Assembly (NCBI GenBank): GCA_030620095.1
Contig: JAUTXW010000877.1
Span: 372,001-436,000 of the forward strand
DNA: 64,000 bases
From: Kuschelorhynchus macadamiae
Taxonomy: Eukaryota; Arthropoda; Insecta; Coleoptera; Curculionidae
Direction of reading: 5' to 3'
Under the pieces are notes generated by a model. It saw nothing but the letters and a program-made list of their open reading frames with translations. It made no database searches and had not been told where the DNA came from. This document shows, one piece after another, positions 24,207 to 35,963 of this stretch (position 1 is its first letter; the number at the start of each line of letters is the position of its first letter). The position numbers and the translations under genes are program-made.

Positions 24207-24326
24207 GACACACACCACAAATTCACACACACTCTTCTTACTAAATTCTCTAACATTTTCAACGTGATTACCGACAGCCGAAGTTGACGGTATTTGCATA
24301 TCCACGTCCGTATTATTGTCTTCCAT
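24207..24326 (-). pseudogene. hAT transposase N-terminus, separated by the BEL/Pao insertion
   Basis: The ATG at 24326 starts MEDNNTDVDMQIPSTSAVG and runs to the target duplication GACAC at 24207-24211. The reading frame then continues across the insertion at 17945 (VLIIKGFSTLNF). Acidic, Ser/Thr-rich N-termini of this type are common before the TTF domain in this family. The 24327-24737 stretch is the 5' untranslated part and terminus of the hAT. Confidence 0.7.
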
Positions 24327-24772
24327 ATCGCACCATGCACGACGCGACCTACGTATCACACAACACACGGATAGCCGTTCAAACAAAGAACCTACTCCTA
24401 CGATAGCTTCCACGCGGCTGAAATACAAAAATTGCAAACAGCCGGTGGAAAGTTCAATAACCTCTGTCTCGATTCACAGGAAATCAAGCATACAGGACTT
24501 GGCTGCAGAGAAGCTAGCGGCCCGCGTAGGTTCTATTCGATATTCTTATTCTATTGTGGCTGGGTCGGAGTCGAGGCCTTATTTATTATGGGCTTGATAA
24601 TTAAGATAATATTTTAGCATTTTTAATATACACTAAATTAATGGTTTCCTATTTCAAAAATTACATTTTAGGAGATGTTTTGTAATTTTTTTGGCGGAAG
24701 CACTACTTCCCTTGCTTCCACGGACTGCACGCCACTGCAGTAATACAATCGAGTCGACCTACAAACGACCAG

Positions 24773-24934
24773 TGAGTATATCAAATTCTTCTAGAGGTCA
24801 GTAAACAAATGGATTAATTGTCAATTTGATCCGATATTTCCTCGATGAGTGTTTTCAGCGACAAGAGATATTCATTTCCAGTTGATTACATTATTTACTG
24901 GGCACACGCTTTCTCTTGGGGTTATATATTTCTT
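24773..24934. repeat. Direct repeat R, right copy
   Basis: This matches 15596-15757. It lies just beyond the right hAT terminus. The right copy continues into unrelated sequence (CTGACCTACTTTGGG) where the left one meets the hAT end. Confidence 0.9.
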
Positions 24935-25536
24935 CTGACCTACTTTGGGTCGTTGCGCTGGGTATCCGTCTGTATCTTACTGCATCGACAGACAATGCAC
25001 CGTTTTCTGAAAAGAGGCAAAAGCAATCACATTGTTAGAGTGTAAGTAATTTTAGATGGTATTGCGATCCCTTTTATTAGAAGAAAATAAGAATTTAAGG
25101 ATTTTCTTCGCAACATAGAAATAATAATAATAATAAACTTCTTTCATTTCAAAAAATATAACGTATTTGTGTTATACAGCGTGTGCCTGGATTTGGGTAA
25201 CCTATGGAAAACTTTTTCATTAGTGATTTTTAAAAGAACATATTTGTGTTTGATCAAAAATGTTATTTTTGTCTTCCTAACCAAAAAATGAAGTCACATA
25301 CGTTTTACCTAACATAAAGTCCGATCGCAAGGAATAATTATTTTATTTTGGATAAACTAGATAACAATATAACAAAAACATAACAAATTTACTGATAAAT
25401 AAATATTCGGCCGCTAATCTTTAGTGACATTAAAATCAATATTATACACGTACTTACTGATCCATCTAGTGTGCGTGGATCAACAGCTGTTAGTTTAATT
25501 AAAATTCAAATTCATATATTACGGTTAACAATTAGA
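24935..25536. other. No gene recognised
   Basis: AT-rich spacer with a short (AAT)n run at about 25118-25135. A 66-codon open frame (24845-25045) begins inside repeat R and has no motif. Confidence 0.5.
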
Positions 25537-26639
25537 CAGGGTGATTCAAAAATAAGTACAGAAAATTACAGTCATGTAAACCTTGACGAATTATGAAAAA
25601 AAGTTTTATATAATTTTTCTCTAAGCCTCACCGTTTAGAATATACAGTGCATTAAACATGTGTAATAAAAAGGACATTTTTTTATGTAATATCTGTTAGG
25701 AGCGATTTCAATTTTGGAACATGTTATCATTACATAAAGAACCATTAACCCAACAAACGACAACCATGTAAGTCACTCTAAAGGCGTAGAACAGGGGTAT
25801 ATGCCCTGTATTTATGGTCATATTTTTTTACCACTCGGTTTATTGCCTATTTTTATTAAAAATATTTATAGCTTGGCTTCTTTACTAAAAATTATTACTT
25901 TTAGAATTTTTTCATTCGAGCTATCATTTCGGAGTTTTATTCGAGAAATGCGTCTAAACCCTTTATAGGCCAAGCAATAGAGCAGAATTTTATTGATTTT
26001 GTGACAAAAATATTACCTGAAAACCAATTTTGCCATCACTTAAAACACATTCTGCTGATTTAAAGAGGTTACTTGTAGAAAATTGAAATACGAACAAAAC
26101 GAGCTATTAAACAAGTCGATGAGATGATTAGTTTCGAAGAAAATCAGGAAGAAAACTGAAAATTCACCATTTTTTTTTTTAATTTATAAGTCGGCCAGTT
26201 TTTAAGTTGTAGTGTAGATCTTCTTGTAGTCAATGACATAAACTTTATGCCAGTACAAGGCAGGCGTCATCTGCTAATTAGTTTTGCTAACAAACATGAC
26301 ATATTGTACTAGTATCGCCGGTTTTACTTATCGGAGCCCAGACTTCTAGGAGTGAAATAATTTTTTTTTACTTTTTTCCTTGTTGCTAGGGTGATATTTG
26401 TATAATTAATTATAAGCAGTTGGTTTTTACTTAGATTTCTTTTTCTAACTAAGCAAATACTTTTTGGTAACCTCCTTTCCTTTATCCTCGTACCTTTTAC
26501 TCCTTTTTTTTTGTTGTTTGTTTTTAGCAGGGATAAGTACCTCGTTTTACGTTTTTATTATAAATGTTTTCGTGCGCGCATATTAATGCAGATCACTGTC
26601 AAATAATTTTCACATTTTTCAAGGCCATGTAGCTGACTT

Positions 26640-26997
26640 TCAGTATGATTTACATGTTACATGCAGATATCGCCGATCAGATCATGGAACTACAAAATTA
26701 TAATTTTATAAGGCAAGATAGGCTAGGTAGGGTGTCGCTGTGTATATAAAAGCAAGTATTGAGTTTCGTGTTATGCTTAGAGAAACCTGCCCTTTTCTAG
26801 AACATATATGGATTGAAATAAAAGTAAACAACACAAAAATTTTAATAGGCAATATATACCGTCCCCCTAAGGGTGACTTAAACTTATTCTATTCTCGTCT
26901 TGAAAGTATTATGACCGATTTTTATACTGTCTATGATTCTCTTTTATTGCTAGGTGATTTTAATATAAACTTTCTCGAATTAAATACAAAAGCACCG
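26640..26997 (+). pseudogene. LINE endonuclease fragment (5' part of the split LINE)
   Basis: Readable peptides are ADIADQIMELQNYNFIRQDR, then a frame change, then an open run at 26740-26997 with ILIGNIYRPPKGD and LLLLGDFNINFLE. These are motifs of the apurinic endonuclease domain of LINE retrotransposons (Y-R-P-P and G-D-F-N). The domain's start is missing, so the LINE was 5'-truncated on insertion. It is cut at 26997 by the Gypsy element, with target duplication ACCG (26994-26997). Confidence 0.85.
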
Positions 26998-29184
26998 TGT
27001 AACGTATGGGTGTTTTAACGAACATAATTTTACTAGGCAAACCTCATAAAAGGGCCTAGGCACGACAGCTCCTTTTGCCGGCTCTGGCAAGAGTTGACAG
27101 GCGGGGTTATTTTGACTTATTTAATTATTCATTCTGTCCCTTTCGATAATTTAATGCATACAATATACTTTTCAGAAGACACGTCTTATAACACGGAGCT
27201 TAAGTAAGATTTTTAAAAGGGCGCCATCCGCAATAAAAAAAGGAATTAAATGTGCTGCCGTGTTATAAGACGGACTTTGCGGAAAATCCTTCTTCCGAAA
27301 TTTTTAACTGTACTTTATCAAAAAAATAAAAAACCTATTTAAACAACAAGTTACCAAATTTATTACAAAATAATTAAATTACACTAAGACAAATGTTCAA
27401 AATCAACGTAGCTGGTGAATTATTTAATAATTTAAAAATAATTAGCAATTATTAAAAGGAAAATTCTTGTGAAATAATTTGTAAAATTACGGTCACTAAT
27501 ATTAAATTATATGTACCCTAATTGGCCAATAATTTAAACACTGTTAAGATAATGAATTAACCAAATTTTCGGTTGAAATAAACTAATAAAAATTAACAGT
27601 CAACAAAAAAATGGAAATTTCTCACCAAAACTCTCAATAGCTGCGTCACGTGGTGGAGAACCCACGACCTTTGTGGACGGCTCAAGGCTGCATCAGTTCT
27701 TTTAACGCCTACCTACTTCTCTCCCTCAATGGTTCTCGAACAGGATTTATGACGAATTGTATCCAGGATGACCTTATTTTCTCGGAACCAAAATTGAATT
27801 TAAGATGCAATTGGGAACGGAATTCTATCCAATATTTAATTTAGGCGAGCCTAAATATATAGTTGTGGTGGACAACAAAAAATTTTATAGCAACTAGTGG
27901 CTAGTTCTAAAGGCGGCTAGTTAGGCGTCTAGCTATAAAAACTTATCCAGAAATTGAAGTACTGAATTCAAAATGGATAAGACAAAATTATGACATGAAA
28001 TTTTAGATTTCAATTTTAATAGTCTTTTTTTAAAAAAAGCTAGTTTGTAGAAAACTAAAAGGCAAGGCAAAAGGACAAGTCGGTGTAGAGCTGAAAGGAA
28101 AAGAAAAAAATAGGCGTCAGCATGGCATGGCGTGATCTCGAAATCCAGTAATATAATATAAAAATTTAATACAAAAATTCACACTTAAATTTTGAACAAA
28201 TTAATCTAAATAATCAATAATGTAATTACAAATTTTAATGCGTTACCTGACTGATGTAACTCTGGGAAAAACTAACAAATTACGTTTCAAGAGTTTGACC
28301 CGTCAAAATGGCTTCCGACTTGCACAAAGTTCTGAAGATAAAATGGCTTGCTAAACGTGAAACCAATAAGTTTAGCAGAGAAACAAGAATTCAAAAAAAG
28401 GTTCCCTTTTTTTAACATAGGATAGCCAAATCTCAACACAGGTTTGCTGGGCTGACGGCGCAACTAAAACCCCAAAGTAAACGTATGTCTTAAATGATTT
28501 TAAATGAAAAGAAAAACTATTGCTTAAATATATACTAGAGCAATTTAATTAACTCAATTAATTATAAGCTATATAAATAATATAATTCAACAAACCAAAA
28601 TTAACAGAAAACTAACTAGAGAAAATAAGTTTTAATCTTTATGTTATCTTCCCAATTGAACGATAATAATATTAAATATCAAATCCCCTTGTAATTACTA
28701 TGATCAACGACATACATGCAATTATTCGCCAACGAAGTAAGCAATATTGAGTGTACGACAAGAACGCATTTTTAAATCTGCCTTAAGAGGAACAAGGAAA
28801 GCCAAAAACTAGTCTACACCACGCGGTGAACAACGTGTCGCCTATTGGCTGCCAAATTTATACAAATACGAGGGAGATTCGTAGGTATCCAAACAAAACT
28901 AAATAAATGATATCACAAATGTAAGAATTCATGCATCCTTAGCGTCAAATAAATACTGAAATATAGTGATATAACAACTTAAATATACACAATAATTATA
29001 ATTAGCCTATTTACGTCCAACCGCAAGCTTAACTGAATCTAGAAAAATTTAATACGCGCAATATAGGTCTGTAAGCAATAAAATATTTAAATTATTAAAT
29101 ACTAAATATGTTTACTAAAAAAAAATATAGATTTACTAACATGATAATTTGTCTGACCGTAACGCACGACAGTACACCGTTACA
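26998..29184 (-). repeat. Gypsy 3' LTR (2,187 bp)
   Basis: Almost identical to 37763-39950. Very long for an LTR, and AT-rich. Next to it (29185-29198) the minus strand is the purine run GGGGGAGAGGTAG, a good polypurine tract. A 64-codon open frame (27650-27844) occurs in both LTRs but has no recognisable motif. Confidence 0.97.
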
Positions 29185-29198
29185 CTACCTCTCCCCCA

Positions 29199-32100
29199 AA
29201 AAAAAAATATATATATTAATAAAAAAGATTATTATCCGTGAACTGAAAAAAGTTATGATCCAAAACTAATGAATTTTGATAAACACACATAATGTAATCG
29301 TGTTCCAAAAAAAAAACTTTCATCAGTATTTCAACAGTAGCCTTATAATACAAATAAGACAATTCATTATCGAACTACTCTTAGAAGATACTGAGTTAAG
29401 TTGCAAAAAAAAATAAATCCCAACGATAAAACCTTTCACAGTTTTACTTCAAAAAATTCCCAATTAAAGAGTGAGGTTTGTGTAAACTTCTATAAGAACT
29501 GAAATTCATGCAACATTAACGTTATATAGTAAAACAATGATAAACTAATAAAAGTTTAATTGATAATATCTCAGAATCATCATAATAAAAATAAAATAAA
29601 TAATTGCTCGTAGCAATAAACAGAAACTTATTTTTCTGTTTTCAAACAAAATCATAAAAAAAATTAATAATAGATTACCCTTAATTTGTGATTAAGTAAT
29701 CTAAAATTATTATCAACGCTAAATGCAGTAGAAATATAACTAACCAGGTATAGCAAATAGCATCTAAATTTAACTATATATAAGCTAGTATCAACTGTAC
29801 TGACAAAAGCATTAATTAAACAATACCATGGTCAAGGTATTATTTAAACATAAACACGGAATTTGGTTAGATATATTCAATTTTGATTAACTAGAAAATG
29901 ATTTTGTGAAATAAAATTTAACATAAGCATAAAAAGTAGATTTTTTAAGCTGACCACCATTTGAAAAATAACTAAAATCTCACGGAAAAATTTAGTGCAC
30001 ATATACCGAACAATCACCGTAAGATCCGCAAAAACTTGCACAACAATTGTACTACTATTTGATAACCAATGTTGTAAGTGTTAACACTACTGAAGGAATA
30101 TAAAAACAGTAGCGCAAAAAAAATATACAAATACATTGTATTTCCAATCAACACCATCATCAAAAATGAAATATACAATCCCGATGCCCGATAGTACAAC
30201 CAACGAAACAATAAGAAAGGTAATAGGAATCCTGTAGAAGAGCAGCAAGAATTTTGACAAGGGTCAACCTCTAGGTGTCGAATGGACCCAGTCAGTATTG
30301 CACTATTACCCGGAAGACAGGGATAGTCTCGTTTACTGACCTCTTTAAAATTGCTAAACTGGTGCCGCTAACAGACATCTAAAACAGTATACTCACTTAA
30401 ATAGAAAGTGTCAACTGGTAGGTGGAAACAAAAAAATTATAAGACGTTATGCAAATTAATTAATTTTCAAAAGAAAAAGTAAAAAAAAATAACTGTAACC
30501 CCAAAGTCCACCAAACAATAGGGAGTGAAATGTAGTTTCCACTAGACTAAAACTGCGAGAAAAAATTTAGATAATATATAATAGGCTGTAGCATAAAGTG
30601 TTACTGACAACAATCCCTCAGAAAATGCCAGGACGGGTTGGGAACAGTACCAGTAGCTAAGCACCCCATAATTGAAGTTAGTCTATGCTAAACTTCGGTT
30701 CAACTTTCGCCCCCCAATACTGATCTTTCCGACAATGTAAATTTAAAACTTTAATACTAAAAAGGTTCTGAAACAAGCTGACACCCAACACTTCATACCC
30801 AGAAAAAAATATGTGGCATTAAAAATATATTAAAGTGTAATAAACCAATTAAGATGTCACAATCGGGAATAAATTAGTCCAAATTTGGGATTCTCGACAA
30901 AATAATTAATAGTTTGGTAAATATTAAAACCAAACATGTCATATTAGCTTATCTGCTTTAAGGCAGAATGAAACAGACCTATGTATAACCAATAGTCAAA
31001 AAAGTCACATTCAGATATTATTAAATTTGCAACTTCCCACCCCACGAAAAACTTATAAAAGGTTTTTCCCTTGTTATAAATTAGGAAGATTCCAAAACTA
31101 ACCTTCACCTTTACAAGGATAAAATGAGGGGAAAGTAAAACTGCAAGTTATGTAAATGTCAAATCCAGGAAGTTAATATAACTAAATCATAACTCAAGAA
31201 GAGTCACAAAATTCACATGACGAGCTACTAATGCAGACACATAATATAGCAAATTTTAAAATTCACCAATTGGCATTAATTTTGTACTCTAAATTCTTGA
31301 CATAATGGTGGAAGTCCATTGTCCAATCCAGCTAAAACTTTTCAACCAAAGGTCTAGGTTTAACGTATGCGTAACCCATTTAAAGAAAAAGACCTGACAA
31401 GTTGACGTATTAGCTAGGAAAAAAAATCCAAAATTACCAAATTATGGTGACCCCAAGAATGGTACCATGTACCAAAAAAAAACACATCAGAGAAGAGGCA
31501 TAATCGATACTTAACCAGAGGATATTTGCAATAAATATTACGCAAGTATGCAATCAAAGCCAATAAAAAAATCCTGCGATACTCGAAGTACGAGTCAGTA
31601 CTCAACAGAGTTATAGATAGAGTATCAAGGAAAACTGTGTGTGGCAGTAGGCCTAATTAAAGTAGGCAAACAGAGAGAAAATACTAACTAGGGGATTAAT
31701 TAAAGTTAAACTATTTTACAATAATATATCGCTAAGGAAAATACTAAGTTAGGATTACAATAATATAATTTACAACCTTAAGCAAATTACTAATTAATTT
31801 TTTTACAACAAATACTAAGTAAGTAAATTTACAACTAGCACTGTCAAAAGGGTCTAGGTATTAAAAAATAATGCTCAATCTGAAATTTTGCATTGTGTGT
31901 TTTTGGCTATTCCTGACCAGTATTTACAATTGATGGAAATTAGCCAGCGAGTGGTTATATTTAGTCGCCTCTTACGACTAAGGCCATAACTTTAAGAGCC
32001 TACGGACCTAATTCTATTCCCCCGGAGCCCGTACAGGGATAAGATTTATATCTCATAAGAAATATCTGACTGAACTTAAACTGTACAACTGATGGAAGAT

Positions 32101-32489
32101 AGCCAGAGAGTGGTTATGTTTAGTCGCCTCTTACGACTAAGGCCATAACTTTAAGAGCCTACGGGCCTAATTCTGTTCCCCCCGGAGCCCGTACAGGGAT
32201 ACATACAAAAAATACATATCGAAACTAAAAAAATTACCTGCCACACACCGCTTATTAAGTCTTGGACTGGAAAACTAATTTATGACTTAGTAAACTGAGA
32301 AGCACTGAGATATAAACAACTAAATCTGAAACAGCCGCACGAAAACTAGAGAACTTGAAGAATAAAGTCAAATTCCGGTTAATAACTATAAAACCAAACA
32401 AACCAGTTTTATATACTAAAATATTCGTAACGTACCAAATTATAAAAGGAGTAATATATCAATATAAAAACACCTTAACTAAATAATTA
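29199..32489 (-). other. Long non-coding region between pol and 3' LTR
   Basis: About 3.3 kb, AT-rich, with only chance-size frames on the minus strand (65 codons at 30014-30211, 63 codons at 31414-31605). No signal peptide, furin site or transmembrane pattern of an envelope was seen, so a captured env gene is not supported. A two-copy tandem repeat sits at its pol-proximal end (31932-32200). Confidence 0.8.
31932..32200 (-). repeat. Two 110-bp repeats with conserved hairpins in the Gypsy tail
   Basis: The unit at 31932-32040 recurs at 32091-32200, about 93 percent identical. Each holds a perfect stem TTAGTCG/CGACTAA with a 7-base loop (31961-31981, 32120-32140). A second potential stem pairs ACGG(G/A)C with GCCCGT (exact in the second copy only). 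The units are much better conserved than the surrounding AT-rich sequence and are separated by 50 unrelated bases. Confidence 0.9.
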
Positions 32490-35400
32490 CTAATTAGAAT
32501 CCGGTTGACGCACAAGATTATCGGACAGATCGGGAAGAGTACCTACATATGGTTTTAATTTTGATACATGCCAGCATCCCGCGTCACTGCCATCCAAATT
32601 ATTTAATTCATAAGCAGAATTGGATCTAACCTTGCGTACTTTACAAAGTACATACTTATCTGCCAACTTTGCCGAAAAATTATTAGCAGCATTAGATAAT
32701 ACAAAATTTCTTTTCCATACCAAATCATCCTTTTTATAAACACATTGACGCCTGCGCAAATTATATGTACGGCAATTTTTACTATAGGCAGCATTGAGTC
32801 TTTCCTGAACCTTTTTATATAAATTTGGAAGCTTTAAAAGTTCGTTTGCATAATTATTGACATTTTCGTTTGATATTTCAGTGTTTAGGTTAGAATTATC
32901 ATAAAAATCCCCTGTAATTGGGACTTTTCTGCCAAAAACGAGAAAATTTGGTGTATAGCTAGTGGATTCATGAACTGACGTGTTTAAGGCACTTTGAATT
33001 TCTGGTATATGTATATCCCAATCTTTGTGAGAGTCTTTTATGTATGAACGTATAGCCGCGCCAATTGTCCTGTTAACACGCTCAACCGGGTTAAACTGAG
33101 GGTGATAGCGACAATTATACCATATTTTAGAAATGTTGAATTTTTTTGCCATTTCATCAAAGACTTTCCCAGTATGGGCAGGAGCATTATCTAAAATCAA
33201 AATTCTAGGAGTTCCAAACGGTAACATGACATTATCAGTCAGGAAAGACACAATCGCTGGAGCCGTAGCCTGGCGCAAAGGTTTCATAATTGTGAACTTA
33301 GAAAAAATATCTACAGCCACAATAAGAAAAGTATTCCCTTTCTTACTTCTAGGAAAAGGACCCATGCAATCGACTGCCAACATTTCAAATGGAAAATTAA
33401 CCTTTTTCTCGGCACCCATTAAACCATAACGAGAAAAATTTGGTAACTTTTGCTTTTGACAAACTTCGCATTGACGGACATATTTTAGGACCTGTTGCCT
33501 TAGTCTTGGCCAATAAAATTCTTCAGAAATTTTATTTAATGTTTTAAAGAAACCTAAATGTGCCGAAGTTGGAGAATCATGACAATTTTTAATTATTTTT
33601 ATACGTTCATTAGTTGGCACCACCAATTTCCATTCGGAAATATTGGTTTTCAAAGGAATTTTCTTACCAGTGTGTTTATAGATATAACCATCTTTTACTG
33701 CCCAATGAGGAAAATTATTTGGATCTTTAATAATCTTATCCCGTAAATTGGCATACCAAGGTTCCAATTTATCTAGAGAAACATCTAATATATTAACTTC
33801 AGAAGCAGGAACGGATCTACTAAGAAAATCCGCTAATGCATTTTGCTTACCAGGGCGATATGATAATTTAAAATCAAACTGTTGAATTCTAGTAAGCCAT
33901 CTAGCTAATTTACCCTGTGGGTTTTCCATATTCTTTAACCACAATAGTGAAGAGTGATCGGTTATTACAAAAAGATCTTTACAGCCCTCAACGTAACATC
34001 TAAACTTTTCAAGAGAAAAAATTAATGCTAAAAGCTCTTTCATGGTGACTGATAAGTTACGTTCAGACTTAGTCAAACTTCGACTAGCATAAGCAATTAC
34101 AACTTCTTTGCCGTCTATATTTTGTAAAAGGGCTGCGCCCACAGCTGTATCACTCGCATCACACTCTATTGTGAAAGGCAAAGAAAAATTAGGGGCAGAC
34201 ATTACCGGGGACGAAACCATCCGCTCTTTAAGTTCTCTAAAAGCCTCTTCTGCCTTTGAAGTCCAAATTAAAGGTTGCTTTTTACCTTTCCCTTTTAACA
34301 TATCATTTAAAGGAGATACAATGGCACTAAAATTAGGAACAAAACGTCTATACCAACTACAAACGCCCAAGAAACTTTTTAGCTGAGTAGTCGTTTCCGG
34401 TTTTTTGTATTCTACTATGGCCTTAATTTTTTCTGGACAGGTGCTCACGCCTGTACCACTAACTACAAAACCAAGATACTGAAGTGATTTTCGAAAAAAA
34501 TTACATTTATTAAAATTAATTGTTAAGTTAGCGTCTAAAAGCCTTTTATAAACTTCTCTTAAAATGTACATATGATGCGAAAAACTCGTGCCAATACAAA
34601 CAATATCATCTAAATATTTAAAAACATAGGGCTGCAATTCAGGTCCAAAAATACTATCCATAAGTCTTTGTTGCATTTGAGCAGCATTACATAGACCAAA
34701 GGGCAAAACATTAAAATGGAAAAGTCCACGAAACGGCACACTGAAAGCAGTTTTTTCTTTACTCGACTCATCAAGAGGTATTTGCCAAAAAGCATTTTTT
34801 AAGTCAATAGTAGATAAAAATGTTGCGTTTCTTAACATAGAAAGACAGTCGTCAACTCTGGGAAGTGGATAACTATCTTTACGTACATTTTGGTTCAGGA
34901 ATCTTGCGTCCAAAACTAGCCTATAATCCCCACCTTTCTTTTGTACCAAAAGAACAGGAGAATTATAAGGACTTCTACTAGGTTCCACCACACCCAAAGC
35001 CAACATTCTATCTAGTTCTTTGTGTAAGTGCTCCAACATAAAGGGAGACAAAGGATACTGTCTTTTTTTAAAAGGAGGCGAATCGCCGGTATCGATAACT
35101 GCTTTAAGTTTGTTCGTTCGTCCCAGCTTGTCCTCTGGTGACAACCCTTTATATAAAGATATAATCTGATCTGCCTGCTCCCTTTCATCAGGGGATAAAT
35201 TAATAATCGACTCCTTGTCTGTAACCTCAAGAGTATCTTGTGTTAAAATATTTACTGATAGACCATATATTTTACTTGAAATCTTCCAAGAATTATTGCT
35301 AAAATCTACTATCAATGAAAATAATCTACAGAAGTCACTACCCAAAATCAAGTTACACCGCAAAGACGGTACTACTAAAACTTCTACTATTCTACATTCA

Positions 35401-35961
35401 TTACCCAAATAAAATGGCAACTGACAAAATCCAGAAATTGTTTGTTTATTACCATCTGCAGTACTAATAGATTTTAATTTTGATTTAAAAATTTGTAAAT
35501 TATATTTTTCAATTAGATACATGGCTGACTCACCCAAACAAGAGCGGTTAGCCCCACTATCTAACAAAGCTAATAAAGATTCATCATATAAAGTTACTTC
35601 TATATATGGTCTATTGTCAAAAGGCATACGAACAAAAAGAGGCGCAGCGTCAGATGTTTTAAAAAAATTTTTTACTACTAACTTCCAATCTTCCCAATCC
35701 TTTATATCAGTATTAGGACTAAAGTTGAGTTCGTTACTCACATAATTATTACTACATTGTTTTACAAAAATTTTTGACTGCACTTCAGGCTTATATATGA
35801 GGCGAGAAATCGGCTTAGGATAAGAAGAAAAACTGTGTGAATCTCTAATAATTTTTTGACGACCCTGAGTGTTGTTACTAAAACGAGAAAACTTGCGAAA
35901 ATGGCCTCTAATTTTGACCTTAGTTTGAATTCGGCCGGATTCAAACTTATTAATTAGTTTT
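32490..35961 (-). CDS. pol: Gypsy Pol: protease, RT, RNase H, integrase
   Basis: The pol frame is open from the gag frameshift site. No AUG is needed; the longest stretch from a possible start is 1,097 codons at 32490-35783. Counting from there, the order is aspartic protease (ALLDSGANRSC, near 72), reverse transcriptase (STIDLKNAFWQIPL near 325; catalytic KYLDDIVC near 390), RNase H (ECDASDTAVGAAL near 545; ITDHSSLLWL), then integrase. The integrase has a HHCC region (CEVCQKQK), VDCMGPF (first Asp), ILDNAPAHTG (second Asp) and NPVERVNRTIG (Glu). This order (IN after RNase H) is that of Gypsy/Metaviridae. All catalytic residues are present and no stop interrupts. Fusion to Gag by -1 frameshifting is the likely expression route. 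Confidence 0.95.
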
Positions 35962-35963
35962 TT
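35922..35963 (-). promoter_or_regulatory. -1 ribosomal frameshift signal between gag and pol
   Basis: On the minus strand, gag ends CAA AAA AAC TAA. The heptamer A AAA AAC (35957-35963) fits the X XXY YYZ rule. It is followed after 9 bases by a perfect 9-bp stem: AGTTTGAAT (35939-35947) pairs with ATTCAAACT (35922-35930) around an 8-base loop. The pol frame is -1 relative to gag and is open through the heptamer. Confidence 0.85.

Larger units (their letters stand above)
15758..24737 (-). mobile_element. hAT-type DNA transposon, split by a BEL/Pao element
   Basis: The left end CAAGGGGCGTGCGGTG (15758) is similar to the complement of the right end (CAGTGGCGTGCAGTCC, ending at 24737), an imperfect hAT-type TIR. 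Without the inserted BEL/Pao element (17946-24206) the transposon would be about 2.7 kb. The expected 8-bp target duplication is not visible (TATTTCTT against CAGTAATA). The transposase reads on the minus strand on both sides of the insertion. Confidence 0.75.

Noticed and set aside
24087..24437. 116-codon minus-strand frame as a BEL/Pao or host gene
   Set aside because: It joins hAT N-terminal codons to LTR sequence across the insertion point, so it is not one gene.
27650..27844. 64-codon frame found in both Gypsy LTRs (also 38416-38610) as a possible LTR-encoded protein
   Set aside because: It is duplicated only because the LTRs are duplicated; no motif, no start context, and chance frames of this size are common.
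30014..30211. Hydrophobic 65-codon minus-strand frame in the Gypsy tail as an env remnant
   Set aside because: Hydrophobicity follows from AT-rich codons; no signal peptide, cleavage site or longer frame supports an envelope.
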